A model generated the notes under the pieces. The model was not told where the DNA came from. It was given only the letters and a program-made list of their open reading frames with translations, and made no database searches. From NCBI GenBank assembly GCA_038207625.1, contig JBBQZO010000005.1:185540-249539 (forward strand): a stretch of 64,000 bases of DNA, given 5' to 3'. Every line of letters starts with the position of its first letter. Within the stretch, counting starts at the first letter, position 1. Shown in pieces: positions 55,651-64,000 of the stretch. Source of the stretch: JBBQZO01 sp038207625. GTDB lineage: Bacteria; Pseudomonadota; Gammaproteobacteria; Burkholderiales; Burkholderiaceae_D. The position numbers were made by a program, and so were the translations under genes.

Positions 55651-58383
55651 ATGAGCCAAGCTGCCCTGCTATCTGCCTCCCGCTACTATCAACGCTGGCT
55701 AGGCGCCGATCCGGCGCGCGCCGCGCGGGTGGCCGAGGTGGCGCAATTATCGCTTGCCCAGCTCGATTTTGGCGCAGCGCTGGAAAAAGAAAGCGCGCTG
55801 CCACTGGGCCGCGCGATGCGCCGCCTGCGCAACCTGATCGTGTGTGCGCTGATCGCGCGCGACCTGGCCGGCCAAGCCGACCTGGACGAGGTGCTGGCGA
55901 CGATGACGCGCTTCGCCGATTTCGCCATCCAGACCCACCTGCGCGCCTTGATGGCCGAGACGGTGCAGGCGCACGGCAGCCCGATCGGCCAGGACAGCGG
56001 CGCCGCGCAGCAGATGATGGTGCTGGCGATGGGCAAACAGGGCGGCGCCGAGCTCAACGTGTCGTCCGACATCGACCTGATCTTCGTGTATCCGGAGGAT
56101 GGCGAGACGCGCCTGCTTGAGGCGGGTCAGCGCCAGTTGTCGAACCACGAATTTTTCACCCGGCTGGGCAAGAAGCTGATCGCCGCGCTGAGCGAGATCA
56201 CCGAGGACGGCTTCACCTTCCGGGTCGACATGGCGCTGCGTCCGAACGGCGCCTCCGGCCCACTGGTGGCAAGCCTGAACATGGTCGAGGAATACCTGAT
56301 CGTGCAGGGGCGCGAATGGGAGCGCTATGCCTGGGTCAAGGCGCGCGCAGTGACGGGCGAAGCGGGCGACATCGCCGCGCTTGACGCGATCGTGCGCCCG
56401 TTCGTGTTCCGCCGCTACCTCGACTTCGGCGTGATCGACGCGATCCGCACCATGCACGCGCAGATCCGCGCCGAGGTCAACCGCCAGGAGCGGCTGCACC
56501 CGGACCGCAGCAACAACGTCAAGCTGGGACGCGGCGGCATTCGCGAGATCGAGTTCCTGGCCCAGGTGTTCCAGCTCATTCGCGGCGGGCGCGATCACGC
56601 GCTGCGCGACCGCTCCACCCGCGCCACCTTGCGCGTGCTGGCCGACAAGGAGCTGCTCGCGCCCGACACGGTACGTCAGCTGCTGCACGCCTACACCTTT
56701 TTGCGCAACCTGGAGCACCGGCTGCAATACCTCGACGACGCCCAGACCCACACGCTGCCCGCCAACGAGGCCGACCGGCTGGCCGTGGCGCAGATGATGA
56801 ATCTGCCCGACACCGCGGCGCTGCTGCGCGAACTGGAGGTGCAGCGCGTTTTTGTGGCGGCCCAGTTCGACGCCATCTTCAGCGACAAGAGTGCCAGCGG
56901 CGCCGACGACATCGACCCGCAGTCGCACAACGACGCGGCCGATCTGGACAACCGCGCCGCCATCGAGGCGCGCTTCCAGACGCTCGGCTTCGACGACCCG
57001 AGGGGCGCCGCCCAGCGCCTGCTGGCGACCTGGCAGGCGCCGCGCCTGCAGTCGCTGCCCGAGGCCAGCCGCACCCGCCTGCTGGCCCTGGTCAACACCG
57101 CCCTGCCCCTGATCGCCGGCGCCGCGGCGGCCGCGCACGGCAGCCACAGCGCCACGCTGGGGCGCCTGCTGGACTTTTTCGAGGCCATCGCGCGCCGCTC
57201 GGCCTACCTGTCGCTGCTCACCGAATACCCGCACACGCTCGAACGGGTGATCCGCATGATGTTGGCCTCCGACTGGGCCGCCAAGTTCCTCACCCAGCAC
57301 CCGATTTTGCTCGACGAGCTGCTCGACGAGCGGGTGCGCAGCGCCGCGCCCGATCTGGTGCTGCTGGCAGGCGAACTGCAGCAGCAAATGACGGCGGCGG
57401 CCGGCGACACAGAGCGCCAGATGGACATCCTGCGCGAGCTGCACCACGCCCAGCTGTTCCGCCTGCTGGCGCAGGACCTGGCCGGCGACTTGTCGGTCGA
57501 GCGGCTGGCCGACCACCTGTCGGCGCTGGCCGACGTGATCGTCGCCGCCACCGTGCAGGCGGCCTGGCAAACGCTGCCCACGCGCCACCGCGAGGTGCCG
57601 CGTTTTGCCGTGATCGCGTACGGCAAACTGGGCGGCAAGGAACTGGGCTATGTGTCCGACCTGGACGTGATCTTCCTGTTCGACGACGACGACCAGGACG
57701 CGCCCGGCCTGTACGCCAAACTGGCCCAGCGCTTCATCACCTGGATGACCTGCCACACCTCGGCCGGCATGCTGTTTGACGTGGACATCGCGCTGCGTCC
57801 GGACGGCGCGTCGGGCATGCTGGTGTCGTCGGTGGCCGCGTTCGAGCGCTACCAGGGCAGCGCGGCCTGGATCTGGGAGCACCAGGCCTTGACGCGCGCG
57901 CGCTTTTGCGCCGGCGACGCGCAGATCGGCGTGCGTTTCGAACAAATTCGCGAGAACGTGCTGCGCAAGGACCGCAGCGCCTGCGCCGACACGCTCAAAA
58001 CCGAAGTGCTGACGATGCGCCGCAAGATGCTCGACGCGCACCCGAACCGTACCAGCCTGTTCGACCTGAAGCAGGACGCGGGCGGCATGATCGATATTGA
58101 ATTCATGGTGCAGTATCTGGTGCTGCGCCACGCGGCCCAGTATCCGCAGCTGACGGCCAACATGGGCAACATCACGCTGCTCAGAATGTGCGCCGAACTG
58201 GGACTGATCGACGCGTCGCTGGCCGCCAGCGTGGGCGATGCCTACCGCGCGCTGCGCAAGCTGCAGCATCAGCTGCGTCTGCAGGGAATGGACGCGCGCG
58301 CCGAGCCGGCGCTGGTGGCACAGCACGCCGAACAGGTGCGCCGCCTGTGGTCGGCCATCTTTGAGGCGCCCACGGCGCCCTGA
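55651..58383 (+). CDS. glnE: Bifunctional glutamine synthetase adenylyltransferase/deadenylylase GlnE
   Basis: A 910-residue GlnE, which adenylylates glutamine synthetase when nitrogen is plentiful and removes the group when it is scarce. Two nucleotidyltransferase domains are visible: the deadenylylase half (LNVSSDIDLIFVYPEDGE near residue 135) and the adenylylase half (ELGYVSDLDVIFLFDDDDQD near 670). Both carry the Asp-x-Asp catalytic motif. The regulatory helices between and after them include GRGGIREIEFLAQVFQLIRGG and DAGGMIDIEFMVQYLVLRHA. The ATG at 55651 gives the normal start; the open frame upstream lacks similarity. It responds to PII proteins, which are not encoded here. Confidence 0.95.
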   Translation: MSQAALLSASRYYQRWLGADPARAARVAEVAQLSLAQLDFGAALEKESALPLGRAMRRLRNLIVCALIARDLAGQADLDEVLATMTRFADFAIQTHLRALMAETVQAHGSPIGQDSGAAQQMMVLAMGKQGGAELNVSSDIDLIFVYPEDGETRLLEAGQRQLSNHEFFTRLGKKLIAALSEITEDGFTFRVDMALRPNGASGPLVASLNMVEEYLIVQGREWERYAWVKARAVTGEAGDIAALDAIVRPFVFRRYLDFGVIDAIRTMHAQIRAEVNRQERLHPDRSNNVKLGRGGIREIEFLAQVFQLIRGGRDHALRDRSTRATLRVLADKELLAPDTVRQLLHAYTFLRNLEHRLQYLDDAQTHTLPANEADRLAVAQMMNLPDTAALLRELEVQRVFVAAQFDAIFSDKSASGADDIDPQSHNDAADLDNRAAIEARFQTLGFDDPRGAAQRLLATWQAPRLQSLPEASRTRLLALVNTALPLIAGAAAAAHGSHSATLGRLLDFFEAIARRSAYLSLLTEYPHTLERVIRMMLASDWAAKFLTQHPILLDELLDERVRSAAPDLVLLAGELQQQMTAAAGDTERQMDILRELHHAQLFRLLAQDLAGDLSVERLADHLSALADVIVAATVQAAWQTLPTRHREVPRFAVIAYGKLGGKELGYVSDLDVIFLFDDDDQDAPGLYAKLAQRFITWMTCHTSAGMLFDVDIALRPDGASGMLVSSVAAFERYQGSAAWIWEHQALTRARFCAGDAQIGVRFEQIRENVLRKDRSACADTLKTEVLTMRRKMLDAHPNRTSLFDLKQDAGGMIDIEFMVQYLVLRHAAQYPQLTANMGNITLLRMCAELGLIDASLAASVGDAYRALRKLQHQLRLQGMDARAEPALVAQHAEQVRRLWSAIFEAPTAP

Positions 58384-58526
58384 GGTGCCTGGCGCTCGCT
58401 GCGCGACGCAGCGCTGCGCGACTTACGCTGACAACGCTCACGCGCACGTCCGGGAACGCTGATGCGCACCTTCATGGGTGCAGACCTCGGCCTCGAATCA
58501 CACTGACTCGGGCCTGGGATGTCGTC

Positions 58527-58556
58527 GAAAAAAAACGCCCCGGAGGGCGTTTTTTT
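58527..58556. terminator. Bidirectional intrinsic terminator between glnE and gapA
   Basis: ACGCCC-CGGA-GGGCGT with A tracts before it and T7 after it on the plus strand. It can end glnE on the plus strand and gapA on the minus strand. A second hairpin without a T run (CGCTGCG-CGA-CGCAGCG, 58397-58413) follows the glnE stop. Confidence 0.85.
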
Positions 58557-58573
58557 ACAAGCGCCGAAGCGAC

Positions 58574-59584
58574 TTATTTGGCAGCCATCAGCGCGACGGT
58601 GGTGTCGAGCATGCGGTTCGAGAAGCCCCACTCGTTGTCGTACCACGAGGTGACCTTGACCAGACGGCCGGACACCTTGGTCAGCGTCGAATCGAAATTC
58701 GACGACGCCGGGTTGTGGTTGAAGTCGCTCGACACCAGCGGCTCGGTCTGATACGTCAGCACGCCGGCCATGGCACCTTCGGAGGCGGCCTTCATCAGCG
58801 CATTGACTTCATCAACCGTGGTATCGCGCTTGGCGATGAAGGTCAGGTCGACCAGCGAGACGTTGATGGTCGGTACGCGGATCGCGAAACCATCGAGCTT
58901 GCCGTTCAATTCAGGCAGCACCAGGCCGACTGCAGCAGCGGCGCCGGTTTTGGCCGGGATCATGTTCATCGGCGCGGAACGGGCGCGGCGCAGGTCTTCA
59001 TGCATCACGTCGGTGAGCACTTGGTCGTTGGTGTAGGCGTGCACGGTCGTCATCAGGCCCGACTCGAGTCCGATCGCGTCGTTCAACGGCTTGACCAGCG
59101 GGGCCAGGCAGTTGGTGGTGCAGGACGCGTTGGAGATCACCGTGTCGGTGCTTTTCAGCACCGAGTGGTTCACGCCAAACACGATGGTCGCATCGACATC
59201 CTTGCCGCCCGGTGCGGAAATGATCACCTTCTTGGCGCCGCCCTTCAGATGGGCCGAAGCCTTTTCCTTGGTGGTGAAAAAGCCGGTGCACTCGAGCACC
59301 ACGTCCACGCCCAGCTCGCCCCATGGGATCTCGGCGGGATTACGCTGCGCGAACACGCGGATCGGATCGCCATTGACGATCATGTTGTCGCCTTCGACCG
59401 TGACGGTGCCGGGGAACTTGCCGTGCGCCGTATCGTAGCGGGTCAGGTGGGCGTTCGACTTGGCGTCGCCCAGGTCGTTGATGGCGACGATCTGGATATC
59501 TTGCGCCTTGCCGCCTTCGTAGAAAGCGCGCAGGATATTGCGGCCGATGCGGCCATAGCCGTTGATTGCAACTTTGATCGTCAT
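58574..59584 (-). CDS. gapA: Glyceraldehyde-3-phosphate dehydrogenase, type I
   Basis: A 336-residue GAPDH. The NAD-binding start is [20 protein letters not shown]. The active-site Cys is in [13 protein letters not shown] near residue 155. Phosphate-binding segments include [18 protein letters not shown] and the catalytic His in the usual [16 protein letters not shown] block ([12 protein letters not shown]). The C-terminus carries [14 protein letters not shown]. The ATG at 59584 has CAGGAGC seven bases upstream. It lies 58 bp after tkt, so the two form a tkt-gapA unit, common in betaproteobacteria, connecting the pentose phosphate pathway with lower glycolysis. Confidence 0.97.
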   Translation of the reverse strand: MTIKVAINGYGRIGRNILRAFYEGGKAQDIQIVAINDLGDAKSNAHLTRYDTAHGKFPGTVTVEGDNMIVNGDPIRVFAQRNPAEIPWGELGVDVVLECTGFFTTKEKASAHLKGGAKKVIISAPGGKDVDATIVFGVNHSVLKSTDTVISNASCTTNCLAPLVKPLNDAIGLESGLMTTVHAYTNDQVLTDVMHEDLRRARSAPMNMIPAKTGAAAAVGLVLPELNGKLDGFAIRVPTINVSLVDLTFIAKRDTTVDEVNALMKAASEGAMAGVLTYQTEPLVSSDFNHNPASSNFDSTLTKVSGRLVKVTSWYDNEWGFSNRMLDTTVALMAAK

Positions 59585-59642
59585 ACTTTGCTCCTGATTA
59601 AATGAAAAAATAAGGTAGTTAGCAGCACAAATACTCTGGCGC

Positions 59643-61640
59643 TTACGCGACCAGCACAGATTTCGCTTTGGCGACGACGTTCTCCACCGTGAAGCCGAAA
59701 TGCTTGAACAGCGCGCCGGCCGGAGCCGATTCGCCGAAGCTGTCGATACCAACCACGGCGCCTTCCAGGCCGACGTACTTGTACCAGAAGTCGGTCACGC
59801 CCGCTTCGATCGCCACGCGTGGCACGCCACGGGTGAGCACGCCGGCCTTGTAGGCGGCGTCCTGGCGGTCGTACACGTCGGTCGACGGCATCGACACCAC
59901 GCGCACGGCGATGCCCTCGGCGGTCAGGGTAGCCGCCGCGTTCACCGCCAATTCAATCTCGGAGCCGGTCGCCATCAGGATCACTTTCGGATCGACGGCG
60001 TCTTGCAACACGTAGCCGCCGCGCGCGATGTCAGCGATCTGCTGGGCGCTGCGCGCTTGGTACGGCAGGTTCTGACGCGAGAAGATCAGCGTCGACGGGC
60101 CGTCCTTGCGCTGCACGGCGGCGCCCCAGGCGACCATCGATTCGACGGTGTCGCACGGACGCCAGTTGTCCAGATTCGGGATCAGGCGCAGCGAGGATAC
60201 GTGCTCGATCGACTGGTGGGTCGGACCGTCTTCGCCCAGGCCGATCGAGTCGTGGGTGAACACAAACAGCGAGCGCAGTTTCATCAGCGCGGCCATGCGC
60301 AGCGCGTTGCGGCTGTAGTCCGAAAACGTCAGGAACGTTGCGCCGAACGGGATGAAACCGCCGTGCAGGGCGATGCCGTTCATGATCGCGCTCATGCCAA
60401 ATTCGCGCACGCCGTAGTTGATATGGTTACCCGGTTTGCCCGAGCGCAGCGCCACGCATTCCTTCCAGTTGGTCAGGTTCGAGCCGGTCAAATCGGCCGA
60501 GCCGCCCAGGAACTCCGGCAACGTCGGCGCCAGCGCCTGGATCGCGTTCTGGCTGGCCTTGCGGGTGGCGATGTTTTCTTTTTTCTCGACGCAGGAGGCG
60601 ATGGCGTCGGCCAGCACGCCGGCGAAGGCGCCCGGCAGTTCGCCGCTGGTGCGGCGCACCAGTTCCGAGGCCAGCTTCGGATGCTGCGCGCGGTAAGCGG
60701 AGAACGTCGTGTTCCAGTCCGCTTCAAACTTGTGTCCGGCCGCTTTCGCGTCCCAGGCCGCGTACACGTCGGCGGGAATCTCGAACGGTGCCGAATCCCA
60801 GTTCAGGTAGGCGCGCACGGCCGCCACTTCCTTCTCGCCCAGCGCCGCGCCATGCACCTTGTCGCCGCCTTGCAGATTGGGCGAGCCCTTGCCGATGATG
60901 GTCTTGCAGCAGATCAGGGTCGGCTTGTCGGACTGCTTGGCCAGCGCGATCGCGCTGGCCACCGCATCGACGTCGTGCCCATCCACGGCGCGGATCACGT
61001 TCCAGCCGTAGGACTCGAAACGCATCGGCGTGTCGTCGGTGAACCAGCCCTCGACTTTGCCGTCGATCGAGATGCCATTGTCGTCGTACAGCGCGATCAG
61101 TTTTTTCAGGCCCAGCGTGCCGGCCAGCGCGCACACTTCGTGCGAGATGCCTTCCATCAGGCAGCCGTCGCCCAGGAATGCGTAGGTGTAGTGGTCGACG
61201 ACGCCAAAGCCGGGCTGGTTGAATTCGGCCGCCAGCAGATACTCCGAGAGCGCCATGCCGACCGCGTTGGCGATGCCCTGGCCGAGGGGGCCGGTGGTCG
61301 TTTCGATGCCGGGGGTGATATCGACTTCCGGGTGGCCCGGGGTCTTCGAGTGCAGCTGGCGGAAGTTCTTGATGTCGGCCATCGACAGGTCGTAGCCGGT
61401 CAGGTGCAGCAGCGCGTAATGCAGCATCGAGCCGTGCCCGTTCGAGAGCAGGAAGCGGTCGCGGTTGATCCATTTCGGATTGGCTGGATTGTGGCGATAA
61501 TGCCCGCCCCACAGCGCCACGGCGATGTCGGCCATCCCCATCGGCATGCCTGGGTGGCCGGAATTGGCCAGTTGTACTGCGTCCATTGCCAGCGCGCGGA
61601 TCGCGTTGGCCATTCTTGAAGTGGGAAGTGTCGTCGTCAT
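59643..61640 (-). CDS. tkt: Transketolase
   Basis: A 665-residue thiamine-diphosphate transketolase for the pentose phosphate pathway. Characteristic segments are [38 protein letters not shown], the TPP/Mg motif [20 protein letters not shown] near residue 155, and the later [19 protein letters not shown] with its catalytic and substrate residues. The ATG at 61640 is the only fitting start; its ribosome-binding site is weak. The product erythrose-4-phosphate is also a substrate of the DAHP synthase encoded 14 kb away. It precedes gapA on the same strand and is divergent from rsmE. Confidence 0.97.
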   Translation of the reverse strand: MTTTLPTSRMANAIRALAMDAVQLANSGHPGMPMGMADIAVALWGGHYRHNPANPKWINRDRFLLSNGHGSMLHYALLHLTGYDLSMADIKNFRQLHSKTPGHPEVDITPGIETTTGPLGQGIANAVGMALSEYLLAAEFNQPGFGVVDHYTYAFLGDGCLMEGISHEVCALAGTLGLKKLIALYDDNGISIDGKVEGWFTDDTPMRFESYGWNVIRAVDGHDVDAVASAIALAKQSDKPTLICCKTIIGKGSPNLQGGDKVHGAALGEKEVAAVRAYLNWDSAPFEIPADVYAAWDAKAAGHKFEADWNTTFSAYRAQHPKLASELVRRTSGELPGAFAGVLADAIASCVEKKENIATRKASQNAIQALAPTLPEFLGGSADLTGSNLTNWKECVALRSGKPGNHINYGVREFGMSAIMNGIALHGGFIPFGATFLTFSDYSRNALRMAALMKLRSLFVFTHDSIGLGEDGPTHQSIEHVSSLRLIPNLDNWRPCDTVESMVAWGAAVQRKDGPSTLIFSRQNLPYQARSAQQIADIARGGYVLQDAVDPKVILMATGSEIELAVNAAATLTAEGIAVRVVSMPSTDVYDRQDAAYKAGVLTRGVPRVAIEAGVTDFWYKYVGLEGAVVGIDSFGESAPAGALFKHFGFTVENVVAKAKSVLVA

Positions 61641-61826
61641 GGTCGGTTCAAGTGAGGTCTTAGGATGGGAATGCGGGGCCGTGCATAGCTTGCTGAGCCA
61701 AGTATTTTACCAGACCGGCAGCGCGCGCTTTAGAATTAGGCCTGCCGACGCCGCCACGTGCGCGCGTTTTGTCGTGCCGCGCCGTGCATCGGCCGCGCCG
61801 CGCCCCATTTTCGCTCCAGGACTTGC

Positions 61827-62552
61827 ATGCCCCGCTTCTACTGCCCCCAGCCACTGCCGCCCGGCGCCACCATCGATCTGCCCGACGCGGTGGCCCACCA
61901 TGTGCATGTGGTGCGCATGGTGCCGGGCGATGCGGTGACCCTGTTCAACGGGGACGGCGGCGAAGTCGTGGCGCTGCTGGCCAGCGTCGAGAAAAGACGC
62001 GCCAGCGCTACCATTCGCGCGCACGTCGCGCGCGACGCCGAACTGCCGTATGCGATCACGCTGGCGCAGGCGTTGCCCGAAGGGGCGAAGATGGACTGGA
62101 TTGTCGAAAAGGCGGTCGAACTGGGCGCCGCCGGTATCGTGCCGCTGGCCACGCAGCGCTGCGTGGTGCGGCTCGCGCCCGAACGGGCCGACAAGAAGCT
62201 GGCGCACTGGGCGGGCATCATCGTGGCCGCGTCCGAGCAAAGCGGGCGCAATCGGCTCACCCAGTTGGCACCCGTCAACGAATTCAAGCAGTTCATCGCG
62301 CAGCACGATCTGCACCGGCGCGTGATCCTCACGCCGCGCGCGGAGCAATCGCTGGCCGACTGGGCGCGCCACCAATCGCCTCAGGCGCTGACGCTGATGA
62401 TCGGTCCGGAAGGCGGCTTCACCGAAGTCGAGGAAGACGCTGCGCTGCGCCATGGTGCGCTGGCGCTGTCGATGGGTCCGCGCGTCCTGCGCACCGAGAC
62501 GGCCGGCATGGCCGCGCTGGCGACGCTCGCCGCGCTGTGGGGCGGCCTGTAG
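61827..62552 (+). CDS. rsmE: 16S rRNA (uracil1498-N3)-methyltransferase RsmE
   Basis: A 241-residue SPOUT methyltransferase. The N-terminal PUA-like domain opens with PRFYCPQPLPPGATIDLPD and has HHVHVVRMVPGDAV. The SPOUT part shows KMDWIVEKAVELGAAGIVPL, then the cofactor knot LMIGPEGGFTEVEEDAA and GPRVLRTETAGMAAL. The ATG at 61827 has CCAGGA seven bases upstream. The open frame reaches up to 61758 but the upstream part is not family-like. It is divergent from tkt, with 186 bp between them that must hold both promoters. Confidence 0.95.
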   Translation: MPRFYCPQPLPPGATIDLPDAVAHHVHVVRMVPGDAVTLFNGDGGEVVALLASVEKRRASATIRAHVARDAELPYAITLAQALPEGAKMDWIVEKAVELGAAGIVPLATQRCVVRLAPERADKKLAHWAGIIVAASEQSGRNRLTQLAPVNEFKQFIAQHDLHRRVILTPRAEQSLADWARHQSPQALTLMIGPEGGFTEVEEDAALRHGALALSMGPRVLRTETAGMAALATLAALWGGL

Positions 62553-62605
62553 AGGCCGGCAAACGGTGCGGCGCACCGACTGCGTGCGCGACACTATCGC
62601 GCCCT

Positions 62606-63346
62606 TTAGTTGTTGCCTCGTTTCCCGTGGCTCTCGCTGATGGCGCGGATGACGACTCTCTGGCGCTGCTTTTCTCCGTCGCTATAGGCTTGGGTCGCCG
62701 CGTGCCAGGCGGCGTGTTCGGCCACGACGGCGTCGGCGGTTTTCGCGGCGTCGGCGCTGATCGCCGTGAAGACCGCATCGACGTGGGCGATCGCCCGGTC
62801 ATACTCGGACTGGTCCATCAACCTGAGCACGTCGGCCGGAATGTGCTTGCCAGGCGGAAGGGCACTGTTGACGTTCTGCACAAACCCGTTGTAGCAATCC
62901 TGCCACGTCGCAAAACTGGCGGCAACGCGCTCGATATCATCGTTGGTCGTGGACACCGCCGCAGCCAATGGACGGGCGCAATTGAATTTCCCCGAACGTA
63001 AATCCGCGCCGTCGTAGCGGTCGGTCCAGTACGCGATATCGACACGCCGTTCGGCGCGTTCCTTGATGAGCTGCAAGGCGCCGGCTGCCTGGCCGCTGCC
63101 CCCCGCCGACGCTTTTTGAAACCAGTTGGCGGCTTGGGCGAGGTCGATCTTGCCCGTCTCGCCATACAGATACATTTCGCCAAGATGAAACTGGGCCTCC
63201 ACATTGCCCGCTTGCGCCAGCTTGCCGTACACGGCCATCGCCTGCGGGTACATTTTCCCGTCCATCAGTTTGTTCGCATCCGCCAGTTCATCGGCGCTCG
63301 CGGCGCCACCCAGCAGGCAGGCCAGGCAAAGAAGATATTTTTTCAT
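62606..63346 (-). CDS. Secreted protein with Sel1/TPR-like repeats
   Basis: A 246-residue protein. The signal peptide is KKYLLCLACLLGGAASA (cleavage near residue 18; a Cys is present but no clear lipobox). The start is the ATG at 63346, with an in-frame ATG four codons upstream. Residues about 25-110 contain Sel1/TPR-type helical repeats (AMAVYGKLAQAGNVEAQFHL, GEMYLYGETGKIDLAQAANWFQ). The C-terminal 130 residues have no motif I recognise, apart from two Cys (FNCARPL, WQDCYNG) that may form a disulfide. Sel1-repeat proteins often serve as adaptors; the partner here is unknown. It converges on rsmE. Confidence 0.75.
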   Translation of the reverse strand: MKKYLLCLACLLGGAASADELADANKLMDGKMYPQAMAVYGKLAQAGNVEAQFHLGEMYLYGETGKIDLAQAANWFQKASAGGSGQAAGALQLIKERAERRVDIAYWTDRYDGADLRSGKFNCARPLAAAVSTTNDDIERVAASFATWQDCYNGFVQNVNSALPPGKHIPADVLRLMDQSEYDRAIAHVDAVFTAISADAAKTADAVVAEHAAWHAATQAYSDGEKQRQRVVIRAISESHGKRGNN

Positions 63347-64000
63347 TATTGCATCCATATTGTTTAGTGAATTTTCAATCGAACCAGAAAGGCGGCGATG
63401 AACTCCGGGCCTTGTCGGCAGCGTTCCAACACATGCGGCGGTTCATGACGAACCGGCACGCCGGCATCGACGCGGCGGCGGGTCAGCATGAGCAGCCGGC
63501 AGGGGCGCGGGCAGGCGCCCCTGGGCAAGGCCGCCGCCCCGTTCCCGGCGCAGTTGCTGATGTTTCCTTGCGATGATTCCGGTGCCGTGATTGAACTATA
63601 GCCAGCCCCGCCATCGTCAACCACTGGAATGCGACGAACGGTGCCCTGGACGGGACAGGCCGTATGAAACGCGGGTGGACGGCGCACCGCCGCCCCGGAA
63701 AAGCACGCCTTGCGCGCGCCGCGGCCGCCTGCAGCGCACCGTCAACACGGGCCCGTGCGCGGACCCGACAACAGGCGACGCGGGCGCGCCCGCGAATGCG
63801 TCCCACATGCGCCGCCGCGCCACCGCGCGCGGCGTCCGTAGGCAGGCGGCCAGCGCGATAGCGCGCCGTCGGCGCGATCACCCTGCTGCGCGCTGTCGCG
63901 GCGGCGGTCACGCGTGTTGGCGGTGAGAAAAGTCCGGCAGGGTGCCCGCGCGTGTGGCTCGGCCTGTGACGGATAGCCGAAGCGCCCCCCCCCCCCGGTG
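63347..64000. other. GC-rich region without a supportable gene
   Basis: This is 654 bp after the Sel1-protein start. Several short open frames exist on both strands, but they overlap each other, are Arg/Ala/Pro-rich in the way of GC-rich non-coding frames, and show no motifs. A 12-base C run at 63985-63996 lies close to the window end. A gene beginning beyond the window could have its promoter here. Confidence 0.5.

Noticed and set aside
55747..58326. 859-codon minus-strand frame opposite glnE
   Set aside because: It is antisense to glnE; composition is dominated by His, Gln, Val and Arg with no recognisable motif.

Overview
The window looks like a chromosomal segment of a GC-rich betaproteobacterium. 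The rimP-nusA-infB-rbfA-truB-typA order, the glnE / yhdP-nit-tldD arrangement, the many TonB receptors and the type VI secretion genes all point to Burkholderiales, most likely Oxalobacteraceae (Massilia/Duganella/Janthinobacterium-like). This placement comes from gene content and protein style, not from a marker-gene search. I see no rRNA, tRNA, CRISPR array, complete insertion sequence or prophage.

Region 1 (1-14.9 kb) is a minus-strand type VI secretion cluster. In the direction of transcription it runs tssA, tssB, tssC, hcp, tagJ, tssE, tssF, tssG, tssH(clpV), two orphan genes, a DUF4280 PAAR-like gene and vgrG, which is cut by the window edge. Baseplate, sheath, tube, unfoldase and spike are all here. 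The membrane-complex genes tssJ, tssL and tssM and the tssK adaptor are not in the window. The two orphans between clpV and the spike genes sit where cargo is often found, and the larger has a papain-like Cys...His...Asp look.

Region 2 (15-21 kb) is mixed: an Lrp/AsnC regulator divergent from a NIPSNAP-type gene, an uncharacterised 168-residue protein, two tandem secreted proteins that are essentially bare TonB C-terminal domains, a chemoreceptor, and dusA. The spacer between the chemoreceptor and dusA holds a degenerate tandem array with an 11-bp period.

Region 3 (21-34.2 kb) is core information processing on the minus strand: typA, truB, rbfA, infB, nusA and rimP, then rluB with very long disordered tails, scpB and glk. 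rimP has a good promoter followed by an intrinsic-terminator-like hairpin inside its leader, which suggests attenuation of the nusA/infB operon. glk has a near-consensus HexR-type palindrome upstream.

Region 4 (34.4-48.9 kb) covers transport and aromatic biosynthesis: a DedA-rhodanese fusion, a peptide-type ABC importer (solute-binding protein, YejB, YejE, YejF), a divergent Oar-like TonB receptor, aroG (DAHP synthase) and a second TonB receptor. The best regulatory find lies upstream of aroG. An unannotated 22-codon leader ORF has six Phe/Tyr codons among its first 13. It is followed by a perfect intrinsic terminator and by complementary segments that can form the alternative hairpins of a classical ribosome-mediated attenuator, all downstream of a good sigma-70 promoter.

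Region 5 (48.9-64 kb) is housekeeping: tldD, a nitrilase-family hydrolase and yhdP (minus), glnE (plus), tkt-gapA (minus), rsmE (plus) and a secreted Sel1-repeat protein (minus). The last ~650 bp have no gene I can support and nearly end in a 12-base C run.

Several genes appear to start with GTG or TTG (tssB, tssA, the Lrp gene, rimP, truB); I chose those starts from Shine-Dalgarno spacing and family length. All functional calls are from reading the translated sequences, with no database search.
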